Positions 50,019 through 59,059 of a stretch of 64,000 nt of DNA are shown here, one piece after another. Source of the DNA: Agelas oroides (taxonomy: Eukaryota; Porifera; Demospongiae; Agelasida; Agelasidae). Under the pieces are notes generated by a model. That model was not told where the DNA came from. It did no database searches and saw nothing but the letters and a program-made list of their open reading frames with translations. The stretch spans positions 8,549,712 through 8,613,711 of the forward strand of contig OX422197.1 in NCBI GenBank assembly GCA_949130485.1, written 5' to 3'. Numbering within the stretch: position 1 is the first letter of the stretch; every line of letters begins with the position of its first letter. The translations under genes and the position numbers were made by a program.

Positions 50019-53000
50019 ATGGAACTGTACTCAGCTGGTGCTGCGGGCAGAAGAGGCGCCTCTGAGCGCGTCATGGTGCTGGTGGACATGGACTGTTTCT
50101 ACGTGCAGGTAGAGCAGAGGAAAGACCCCAGTCTACGAGGGAAGCCGTGCGCAGTCGTGCAGTACAAACGGTGGAATGGAGGAGGGTATGCGACAGTTTA
50201 TATTCTTCTGCACCTAATACTCCATGAACAGGGCTCCACTCCCTGCAGTATCATAGCAGTGGGGTATGAGGCGAGGAAGTTTGGTGTCTCTCGGATGCTC
50301 CGTGGCAACGATGCTAAACAGAAGTGTCCCGATATCCAGCTGGTGTATGTCCCAGAGCGGAGGGGGAAGGCAGATCTCTCCTGCTACCGGCAAGCAGGGG
50401 CAGAGGTGATCCAGATTCTGGCTCGGTTCTCGGACCATATTGAACGTGCTAGCATTGACGAGGCGTACCTGGACATTACCAAGTGTGTTCATCGACGTAT
50501 ACAGCAGATGGGGTTTCAGAGAGTGGATGCGTCTATGTTACCTAACACCCATGTGGCTGGGTTCAGTCCTAGTGGAGTGGACTCAGATAGTAAAGGACTA
50601 GCCGAGCAAGTAGACAGAATGGCTAGGTGGGAGGAGTGTGACGACAACATAGACAGACCTGAGTCTGTGAGCTGCCATTATGATGGTGCGTCAGGTGTGG
50701 AGGGTGGCAGTGACATGCTCGAAGAGACGGATGTTGAGATGCTAGACGAAGAAGAGGACACTGTGGAGGGTGAGGGTGGGGGAGGTGAGAGTGAGAGTGA
50801 GGGAGGAGGGAGCGGAAACTGTCGTGAACAGCTGCTGGCTGAGTGGCTCAAGGGAGGAGACCTCTCACTGGCAGTTGGAGCTCTGGTTGCCACGGAGATG
50901 AGACAGGCGGTGATGGAGGGGGCAGGCTTCACCTGCTCAGCTGGCATTGCACACAACAAGGCACGTCACCCACCTTTTCCCACCTCTCCCCACCTCCCCC
51001 CACCTCCCCCCACTCCCCCCACATTCCCCACCTCCCCCACCTCCGCCCACTTCACCTGATTTAGTTTCCAGGCTCTCTTTGCTTGTGCCTGCCTAGGACT
51101 CTACTTGAGAACCTGCACCTTGTATATAGCCTATTTCCCCATCTCCTCATACCCTGTACGAGACCTCATCTGCTGTCCACTTGCGTCCACTCCAGATGCT
51201 TGCGAAGCTGGCTGCTGGTATGAACAAACCCAACCAACAGACCATCCTCCCCCTCTCCTGTGTACCAAGCGTCTTCAGCACAACGCCTATCAGGAAAATG
51301 TGAGCTGGCAGAGCCAAACGTCTGCTAGTCTCATCTCAATCCATTGTCTCCTCCTAGCCGCCACCTTGGGGGAAAGCTAGGTGTGCAGATTAAGGAGTGT
51401 CTCGGGATTGAGACTATCGGGCAGCTCCGAGAATACCCACTGACTACACTGCAGAAAATGTTTGGGATCAAAACCGGGTGCGTCTCTGGGTATAGTTTAG
51501 TGTTTTGCTCTTCCCTCCTCCCCTCCCTTTATTTCATATCTCCTTCCCTCCTCCCCCTCCCTACGCTCCCTTCCTTTCGCCCCTCCCTACACTCCTTTCC
51601 TTTCTCCCCCTCTGTACAGCTCTTGGCTATATGATCTTTGTCGTGGGGATGACCATGAGCCGGTGCGTCCACGGAAGCTAGCTCAGTCCATTGGCTGTGG
51701 GAAGAACTTCCGGGGGCGAGAGAAGCTCGACACTGTTCAGAAGGTGAGAGAGAGTGTGTGTGTGTGTGTGTGCACATGTGATGGTGTGGTATTGGTGTCA
51801 GCTAGGTGCAGCATTGGCTGGAACAGCTGGCAGCTGAGGTGGCAGAAAGACTGGCAGTGGACCAGAAGGAGGTCAGGATCGTGTACTCTTGCTGCTCTGA
51901 GTTGGTAACTGAAGGCCGGCCCCCTCTCCCTCCTCTCCCTTTTCTCCTCACAGAACAATAGACGTGCAGAGATGTTAACTGTCCACTTCCATCCAGAGAG
52001 AGCATCAGCGTCTCTCTCTCGCTCTTGCCCACTTCCACCCTCCCTTGACCCCCAGGCTATCGTGAGAGGGGTGTGGGCAGCTATGTGCAAGGGACACTCC
52101 ACGCCCAGAAGTGTAGACCCTGCTGGGACGACGCCACTCGGATGGTGCGTGCGTGTTAGGTACAACTTGCACTGATCAACAGTATGGCTACTGTATGTGC
52201 AAAGCCTGGTAGTATAGTAACTGTTGTCAAGTGCTCTCCTCCTCCCATGTGCAGGAGTAGTGGGCTGGTCAATCTGTCACTGGTAGCTAGCAAGTTCACA
52301 TCCTGTGAGAGGACAGCCAATGCCCCTACCCTGCACACCTTCCTCACACCACGGGGCAAACCAGCCTCCCTGGCACTTCAGGACGAGTCACCCTCCCTGG
52401 CACTTCAGGACAAACCAGCCTCCCTGGCACTTCAGGACAAGCCATCCTCTCCAACACCCCAGCAGGACCCACTCATCTCCCCGCAGAGCTCAGGAGCAAA
52501 TGGGGGAAGGTCTAGTCTGTCTGATGGCATTGACAAAGAGGTGTTCCAGGCTCTTCCTGCTGAGATACAGGAGGAGGTACTGTTGCAGTCACACTCGCAC
52601 AAAGGAAGACAGACTCCAGCCTCCGGTGGCTCTCCAGATATCAAGAAATACTTCACAGCACGGAACAGTAGGGTGGGAGATGACCCAGAGGGTACCCCAC
52701 CAGCCAAGAGACTGAAAGGTGACCTGCAGGGGGAGGGTGTGGTGTGTGAGAAGTGCCAGCAGTGTGTGCCTCTGTGGAGTGTGGAGGAGCACAAGGACTA
52801 CCACTTTGCTCTTGAGTTGCAGAGGGAGGAGATGGAGGAGAGGAGGGAGAGGGAAGAGAGGAGGAAGAGGGAGGAGAAGAGGGAGAGGGAGGAGAGGGGG
52901 GAGAGGGAGGAGAGGAGGAAGAGGGAAGAGAGGAGGAAGAGGGAGGAGAAGAGGGAGAGGGAGGAAAGGGGGGAGAGGGAGGAGAGAGGAAGAGAAACAA

Positions 53001-53086
53001 GAGGAGGGAAAATTCAGTCAGGAAGGGGAAGAGGAGCTGAAAAGCGACATACCAAATCAATTCAGAATTTCTTTGTACAGCGTTGA
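50019..53086 (+). CDS. POLH: DNA polymerase eta (Y-family translesion polymerase)
   Basis: Eight exons give 771 aa (human 713): 50019-50185, 50249-50960, 51196-51299, 51358-51477, 51620-51743, 51806-51871, 51954-52144, 52255-53086. It bypasses UV cyclobutane dimers. Palm residues: MVLVDMDCFYVQVEQRKDP (first metal-binding Asp) and HIERASIDEAYLDIT (SIDEA with Asp-Glu). Fingers: GKPCAVVQYKRWNGG then GIIAVGYEARKFGVSR. Thumb/HhH: SAGIAHNK, MLAKLAAGMNKPNQQT, IRHLGGKLGVQIKECLG. Little finger: SIGCGKNFRG onward. C-terminal UBZ finger VCEKCQQCVPLW...HKDYHFALELQ for ubiquitinated PCNA, then a terminal PIP-like SIQNFFVQR. Two oddities: intron 1 is 63 bp, in frame and stop-free; intron 2 uses a GC donor. 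An insertion rich in Asp/Glu/Gly (about residues 200-255) enlarges the protein. Head to head with COP1. Confidence 0.96.
52364..52453 (+). repeat. Triplicated SLALQD-coding unit in POLH
   Basis: About 30-bp unit (CCTCCCTGGCACTTCAGGAC) three times in frame, coding SLALQD(E/K). It lies in the flexible region before the UBZ finger. Confidence 0.9.
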
Positions 53087-53199
53087 CAATATCATGCCTG
53101 GTGTAGGTCTGTTTCTGTGATAGTTATGTACAGTGATCGCATTCAGAATACATGGTGGATGGAGAACATTTGACAAACACAACATGCAAACAAGATGGT

Positions 53200-54213
53200 C
53201 TAGTAGAATTGTTCCCAGCTGAAGTTCTCTGCCGGGTTGATCTGTCCTGCTAGTAACAAGATAACATCCACTACCCACCACACTCCCAGCCCACCCAGTG
53301 TCAACAGCTTGGCAACACCAAGGCAGGTGTAGCCAAGACAAAAACGGTCGACTCCGAGATACCCCAGAAACACAGAGTAGAGAATGATGCTGGGAAAGGA
53401 GTAGCCATTGTACCTGGTGTGTGTGTGTGTACATAATGTGTGCCAGATCCAATGTGGATTATGTGTTCAGCAATCTGCACTAGGGTTGGTTGGGTGTGGC
53501 TTGCATTGAAGGCACCATACCTCAGACAGGGGACGTTGGTTTTGGTAAAGGATGTGTTCCCATGACACTCCACTCCCTCCAGCACCCGGCAGCTAACAGA
53601 TGTGTTCTCAACCTCCTCAAAGTACAGACCTCCAAACTGTTTGTGTGGGATAGACAGCAGCATCCACCACCTTCACTCACACAGCCCCAAATCTACCTCC
53701 ATAAAAGGAAGTAAAACCTGTACCACTGCCTCCACCCATTACAACTCTCCACATACCTGTGTGCACCCCCCACTGTCGTCTCCAGTGCTGTTAGCCATCT
53801 GTGGAGGATCACAAGTATAGAACTGCTCGGGCCTGGGGGGGGGGGGGGGGAGCATTCAGTAACAAATAATGTTAATGATACAGTGCTAGGCCCTACAACA
53901 TGTTCACACGCTTATATCCTCTTCACACAGTCTACGAATGCCCTGCTAGTCTCACAAGGCCCCCCTCCCCCCCTCATAACTCACAGCAGACATATAATGC
54001 CCTGCCAGTCTCACAAGGCCCCCCTCCCCCCCTCATAACTCACAGCAGGCAGCAGAGGACTATAGGGCTAGTGGGGTCATAATCGGGCTCCAGAGTCACG
54101 TTCTGGCAGGTGGAGCTCCCTGGGAGACTGATCGTCTCCTGGCCCGAGCACAGCGCCGCCGCACAGAGCAGCAGCACCACCGACAGATGCACAACTCTCT
54201 TCTCCATGTCCAT
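53200..54213 (-). CDS. TM2D2: TM2D2, TM2-domain membrane protein
   Basis: Four exons give 191 aa (human 214): 54044-54213, 53757-53832, 53521-53636, 53200-53413. Signal peptide RVVHLSVVLLLCAAALCSG, then a luminal Cys-rich part (PIVLCCLLPEQFYTCDP; FGGLYFEEVENTSVSCRVLE; GVECHG; NVPCLRYNGYSF) with the same cysteine order as human TM2D2. The TM2 domain has two helices separated by the DRF motif (YSVFLGYLGVDRFCLGY; AKLLTLGGLGVWWVVDVILL). C terminus NFSWEQFY. TM2D genes act in Notch and phagocytosis-related pathways in animals (family knowledge). I prefer the ATG at 54213 because the signal peptide follows at once. Convergent with POLH, 113 bp between stops; head to head with XRCC4. Confidence 0.94.
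53937..54053. repeat. 60-bp tandem duplication over the TM2D2 exon 1 donor
   Basis: Two copies of AATGCCCTGCYAGTCTCACA plus AGGCCCCCCTCCCCCCCTCATAACTCACAGCAG. The repeat carries the splice donor (GCTGTGAGTTATGAGG on the minus strand), so the intron begins with two identical donors 60 bp apart. Use of the outer one would leave TGA in frame. Confidence 0.85.
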
Positions 54214-54397
54214 GTTTATAGTGACGTCACAACGTCTTTGCCCCACCCATGCCACGCCCATGTTGGAACTGCGTGGGCGGAGAAGCCGGTATTGCATTGT
54301 GTGTCACCTGTGGGAGCACGATAGCGGTACTACATAATAGACCAACTACCTGTGTAAATAATGTGTGCTATAATTAATCCTTCCATGCAGGTCTGCA
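54214..54397. promoter_or_regulatory. 184-bp divergent promoter of TM2D2 and XRCC4
   Basis: Contains TGACGTCA at 54222-54229, nine bases upstream of the TM2D2 ATG, and a possible 5' UTR acceptor (TTCCATGCAG) just before the XRCC4 ATG. Inferred. Confidence 0.6.
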
Positions 54398-55444
54398 ATG
54401 GATGTATTGTTTGGTGAGTGTGAGCCCGAGTCGCACTGCTCCCTGGCACAGCTGGAGGTGGAGGACGACTCCTGTCCTTTGTATGTCCTTACTAGGAGGG
54501 AGGGGGATGGGCTCGGCATCACTGTGTCAGATGGGAAGCAGGCCTGGAGCAGGAGACTGGGCAGCAGACAGCTAGCAGAGATGGCACGGAAGGTGAAAAT
54601 GGAGGAGGAGGAGTTTTACAGTGAGACACTGAAGGCACTTACGAGGGAGAACATGGGGTCGCTTCACTTTGTGTATTCAGTGCGAGTGTGTTCATCTGGG
54701 AGTCTGGAGCTGGTGTGGAAGAAGCACCTTCTCTCGGAGAACATCAAGTTCCAGCTGGGTGTGGTCACCCTGGACCCACAGCCTGGGGAGCAGGTACACC
54801 GGCAGCTGCTGGGGTTCGCTATTGACAGCATCACATCCCTGCAAGAGGAGATATCAGGGCTGCAAGTGGAGAATGAGAGGCTGGTGAGAGAGAGACAGAC
54901 AGCTCTGGAGAGGCTGGAGAAATGCGTCTCCCTGAAGGAAGACACAGAACATGACCTCTATAGAAAGTTCAAACTTGTCCTGAATGATAAGAAGGCAAAG
55001 ATTCGTCGACTGATGGAGCAGCTTAGCCAGATAGTTGAGGACAGAAACACACAGACCTCCAGACTAGTGTCTCCACCAGTGGCAGGGGATGACCCTGGCA
55101 ATCAGGAGACAGACAGTGAGTCAGTGGAAAGGGACTCAGACCACACCAAGACACCCTCCCCCAAGCACAAGACCTCCTGTCCTCCTCCCTCCCACATGGC
55201 TGGGCCCTCCCTGCTGGGGGAGGAGGGGTGTGAGGTAATCTCTCCTCCAGTCAAGCGCCGAAGGAGGCAGGTCACCCAGAGACCAGCTGGACAGCCAGAT
55301 ATTCCCTGCCCACCCTCCATACCCCGGCTTGCTGGTAACACCAGCAGCAGTAGTAGCAGTAGCAGCACGGTCAAAGTAAACTCAAGAGAACGGCAGAAGA
55401 GTGAGGAATCTATGGAGTCAGACGAACTGCTCAACCTTCTCTGA
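54398..55444 (+). CDS. XRCC4: XRCC4, DNA ligase IV partner in non-homologous end joining; intronless coding region
   Basis: 348 aa (human 336) in one exon. XRCC4 dimerises through its stalk and holds DNA ligase IV at broken ends. The N-terminal head is a beta-sandwich (residues 1-130: LYVLTRREGDGLGITVSDGK, AWSRRLGSRQLAEMA, LELVWKKHLLSENIKFQLG). The coiled-coil stalk (about 140-225) carries conserved ENERLVRERQTALERLEKCV, SLKEDTEHDLYRKFKLVLN and DKKAKIRRLMEQL, which align to the human stalk and ligase-binding site. The C-terminal tail is Ser/Pro-rich with a basic VKRRRR patch and a serine run encoded by AGC/AGT. ATG 54398 lies right after a probable 3' splice site, suggesting an intron in the 5' UTR only. 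Confidence 0.92.
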   Translation: MDVLFGECEPESHCSLAQLEVEDDSCPLYVLTRREGDGLGITVSDGKQAWSRRLGSRQLAEMARKVKMEEEEFYSETLKALTRENMGSLHFVYSVRVCSSGSLELVWKKHLLSENIKFQLGVVTLDPQPGEQVHRQLLGFAIDSITSLQEEISGLQVENERLVRERQTALERLEKCVSLKEDTEHDLYRKFKLVLNDKKAKIRRLMEQLSQIVEDRNTQTSRLVSPPVAGDDPGNQETDSESVERDSDHTKTPSPKHKTSCPPPSHMAGPSLLGEEGCEVISPPVKRRRRQVTQRPAGQPDIPCPPSIPRLAGNTSSSSSSSSTVKVNSRERQKSEESMESDELLNLL

Positions 55445-55960
55445 GCCAGCTGGGTGGACCAAGTCTCTTGTTATCTCTATATCTTACCTCTGCTATACTA
55501 GCTTTATCAGTGTACAGACTCGATCCTATGTACAATCCTATACCATATAAGGTCATCACACTTTCCCAACCAATTAATGTACACCTTTGACCTCTCATGT
55601 GCAGCATGTTGTGTACATTATGTTGTGAACGAGTTTTATGCACTGCAAGTCAGTGATTGTTACACAAACAGTGAAATGAGAGAGGGAGTTCAAATGGGAG
55701 GGGAGTTCCTCATGGTGCCTCTGCATGTGGACAAGAGATCAACGGATCAAGTCAGGTAAGTACTTACTTAGTCACTCAGCAAAACACTCAAATACTTACA
55801 ATTCCAATTTACTCTTGTCAGGAGCCGTCTGTGGGTAGTAGACAGAAACAGTACAACAAAGATAAGTCTCATAGTAGCGGGTAGTAGACAGAAACAGTGC
55901 AACAAAGATAAGTCTCATAGTAGCGGGTAGTAGACAGAAACAGTGCAACAAAGATAAGTC
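55445..55960. repeat. Intergenic stretch with 46-bp triplicate
   Basis: Between the convergent ends of XRCC4 and the mucin gene. From about 55830 to 55972 a unit containing GTAGTAGACAGAAACAGT and CAACAAAGATAAGTCTCA occurs three times. No gene is visible in the remainder. Confidence 0.85.
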
Positions 55961-58866
55961 TCAGAGTAGCGGGTGTGAGGCACTGTGGAGCCCTACCTTG
56001 AACTCATGTGACCCAGTGCGCCTTCTCCTCTCACAGTAGCAGCACAGAGCTATTACTGAAGACAGTAGACACAACGCTGCAGCTGCTGCCCCAAGAATAA
56101 TACCAGCAAGATGGCCTGTACTGAGACCTGGCATGGCAGGGGTGGGGGCTTGCGTGGTGGGGCCTTGCGTGGTGGGGGCTTGCGTGGTGGGGCCTTGCGT
56201 GGTGGGGCCTTGCGTGGTGGGGCCTTGCGTGGTGGGGGCTTGCGTGGTGGGGGCTTGCGTGGTGGGGGCTTGCGTGGTGGGGGCTTGCGTGGTGGGAGGT
56301 TGTGTGGTCAGGGGAGGTGGCAGTGTAGCTGTGAGTGAGTGAGTGAGTGAGTGAGTGAATATTATAGCCACAGAACTTTCAGCTTTGACACAGGAGGGTA
56401 AGGAGGAGGCACACACAGTAGTTAGCTAGGTTACTGTCTGACATGCTGTACAGCTACCACAAACATTGGACACACCCTCCACAGTGCTGCTGACGCGGGT
56501 CACACCAACTTTCTTCGAGCTGCTGATCCTCAATGTTCTTCCACTTGCAAACTGTGCAGGGAGAGATGAGGGAAGAATTCATGGATGGGGGGAAGGTGTA
56601 ATGTAGTCTACAATAGCTTACCAAAACAAACACAACCAAGTTGTTGTAAAGACATGGCTAAAAACATGCCCCACTTTCACCACCTGAGTTGACAAACTGC
56701 CCCAGGAGGGCTTTCACTACACTTACATAGTCCTTAAGCTGCTTCACCAGATCCTGTGGCTCTCTTGCCAGTAGGGAAAACTGCACTGTGTTATATGACA
56801 CACTGTCCGCCTGTCTCCGCACCCTTGTCTGCAGCAATGTCACATTGACAATGTTCGTCACTGAAACTTCAAGGGTGTCTGCTAGGCTCTCAGTGATGTT
56901 TGCTAGAACATCATCCACTTCATCACTGGCAATGGTAATAGGCTCCATGAGATACAGAGTCACAACTGTCACTGGAAGAGAAGGGGGAGGCGAGGGAGAT
57001 GGAGAGGCTGCAACAGCCGGGACCGTAGTGGTGGTAGGGGAGGGAGAGGCTGCAACAGCCGGGACCGTAGTGGCAGGGGTGGGGACTTGCGTGGTGGGGG
57101 CTTGCGTGGTGGGGGGTTGTGTGGTGGGGGCTTGCGTGGTGGGGGGTTGTGTGGTGGGGGCTTGCGTGGTGGGGGCTTGCGTGGTCAGGGGAGGTGGCGG
57201 TGTAGCTGTGAGTGAGTGAGTGAGTGAGTAAGTGAATATTATAGCCACAGAACTTTCAGCTTTGACACAGGAGGGTAAGGAGGAGGCACACACAGTAGTT
57301 AGCTAGGTTACTGTCTGACATGCTGTACAGCTACCACAAACATTGGACACACCCTCCACAGTGCTGCTGACGCGGGTCACACCAACTTTCTTCGAGCTGC
57401 TGATCCTCAATGTTCTTCCACTTGCAAACTGTGCAGGGAGGGATGAGGGAAGAATTCATGGATGGGGGGAAGGTGTAATGTAGTCTACAATAGCTTACCA
57501 AAACAAACACAACCAAGTTGTTGTAAAGACATGGCTAAAAACATGCCCCACTTTCACCACCTGAGTTGACAAACTGCCCCAGGAGGGCTTTCACTACACT
57601 TACATAGTCCTCAAGCTGCTTCACCAGATCCTGTGGCTCTCTTGCCAGTAGGGAAAACTGCACTGTGTTATATGACACACTGTCCGCCTGTCTCCGCACC
57701 CTTGTCTGCAGCAATGTCACATTGACAATGTTCGCCACTGAAACTTCAAGGGTGTCTGCTAGGCTCTCAGTGATGTTTGCTAGAACATCATCCACTTCAT
57801 CACTGGCAATGGTAATAGGCTCCATGAGATACAGAGTCACAACTGTCACTGGAAGAGAAGGGGGAGGCGAGGGAGATGGAGAGGCTGCAACAGCTGGGAC
57901 CGTAGTGGTGGGAGGCGATGGAGAGGCTGCAACAACTGGGACCGTAGTGGTGGTAGGGGAGGGAGAGGCTGCAACAGCTGGGACCGTAGTGGTGGGAGGC
58001 GATGGAGAGGCTGCAACAGCTGGGACCGTAGTGGTGGGAGGCGATGGAGAGGCTGCAACAGCTGGGACCGTAGTGGTGGGAGGCGATGGAGAGGCTGCAA
58101 CAGCTGGGACCGTAGTGGTGGGAGGTGATGGAGAGGCTGCAATAGCCGGGACCGTAGTGGTGGTAGGGGAGGGAGAGGCTGCAACAGCTGGGACCGTAGT
58201 GGTGGTAGGGGAGGGAGTGGCTGCAACAGCTGGGACCGTAGTGGTCGGAGGCGATGGAGAGGCTGCAACAGCTGGGACCGTAGTGGTGGGAGGCGATGGA
58301 GAGGCTGCAACAGCTGGGACCGTAGTGGTGGGAGGCGATGGACAGGCTGCAACAGCTGGGACCGTAGTGGTGGTAGGTGATGGAGAGGCTGAAATTCCAA
58401 TCAAAGTCACTGCAACTGGCGGTACTTCAGGTGATGGAGAGGGTACAATAGATGTAGTACGTTCTGTGACCTCAATTCTACTGGATGGAGTTGGTACCAC
58501 GGTCGATCCTGCACTGGAAGAAGTACGATCAGTCGTGGTGATCGATGGTCGAGAAGGACAGCTAGGGAAGGGAGTAATGGTTGGCTTTCTAGTGCTCGAG
58601 TCAAGTCGCAGAGATGACGTGGGATATGGCCCGGGGAGGATTGTAGCGTATGAGGTGCTAGGCAACGTTTCGACTTCAGAATATGTTGGCACGGTTGTAC
58701 TGGAAGAGGTGGCGGTGGTGTGCGGCGACAGGACCTGGGTGGTAAATGACCCAAGCAGGGATGACGGCTCACAGCCTGAGCCGAAGCCGCCCGTACCAGC
58801 AGTGATCCCTCCGCTCATTAACAGCACGACTGCAGTAATAAGGACACGCGACACTCCACTCTCCAT
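55961..58866 (-). CDS. Mucin-like type I membrane protein with two SEA-like modules
   Basis: Five exons in consistent phase give 765 aa: 57604-58866, 57335-57428, 56727-57205, 56458-56551, 55961-56328. Signal peptide MESGVSRVLITAVVLLMSGG from ATG 58866 (the upstream GTG is not used). Then a Ser/Thr/Pro region, twelve 14-residue repeats (SPSPPTTTVPAVAA) at about 57880-58390, and an alpha/beta module (VTVVTLYLMEPITIASDEVD, then VANIVNVTLLQTRVRRQ, VQFSLLAREPQDLVKQLEDY) completed by a 94-bp exon (FASGRTLRISSSKKVGVTRV). This pair of exons is repeated with a shorter TTQAP linker. Last come TTQAP/TTQGP repeats, a transmembrane helix (LAGIILGAAAAALCLLSSVI) and a short basic tail. The module resembles SEA or ferredoxin-like extracellular domains. 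Likely a heavily O-glycosylated surface protein. The final donor-like GTAGGG may lead to another exon. Confidence 0.8.
56431..58190. repeat. 877-bp tandem duplication inside the mucin gene
   Basis: About 56338-56990 is repeated at 57215-57867 with a constant offset of 877 bp and very few differences (e.g. GGGAGAGATG/GGGAGGGATG, TCCTTAAGC/TCCTCAAGC, TTCGTCACTG/TTCGCCACTG). It covers one SEA-like exon end, an intron, the 94-bp exon and the next intron. Confidence 0.93.
57880..58392 (-). repeat. 42-bp coding minisatellite, twelve copies
   Basis: Unit GGTGATGGAGAGGCTGCAAC plus AGCTGGGACCGTAGTGGTGG on the plus strand, coding the 14-residue Pro/Thr/Ser/Ala repeat of the mucin on the minus strand. 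All copies keep frame; the opposite strand is also open throughout, an effect of the 42-bp period. Confidence 0.93.
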
Positions 58867-59059
58867 GCTTGCACGCGCTATGCAGCAACTTGTTCGCACA
58901 CGCGGCTAATTAATAATTCATGAGAGGAAACATTCATCACTCATAGGCGTGCAGTACAGTACATCAAAGGCACCGCTAATTCACATAGTGTCAGCTGATC
59001 CGCAACAGCAGGGCTGGCCTCACGGAGCTGTGGCAGAGTCCTTCCACACTCTGTGAACA

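Noticed and set aside
56111..56342. Plus-strand frames coding RGGGLRGGAL and CVVGACVVGA repeats
   Set aside because: Shadows of the TTQAP-coding repeat of the mucin gene on the minus strand.
57665..58909. Long plus-strand open frame (Gly/Val/Ala-rich) opposite the mucin repeat
   Set aside because: It is the mirror of a 42-bp in-frame repeat, which keeps several frames open. The minus strand has signal peptide, spliced modules and a membrane helix.
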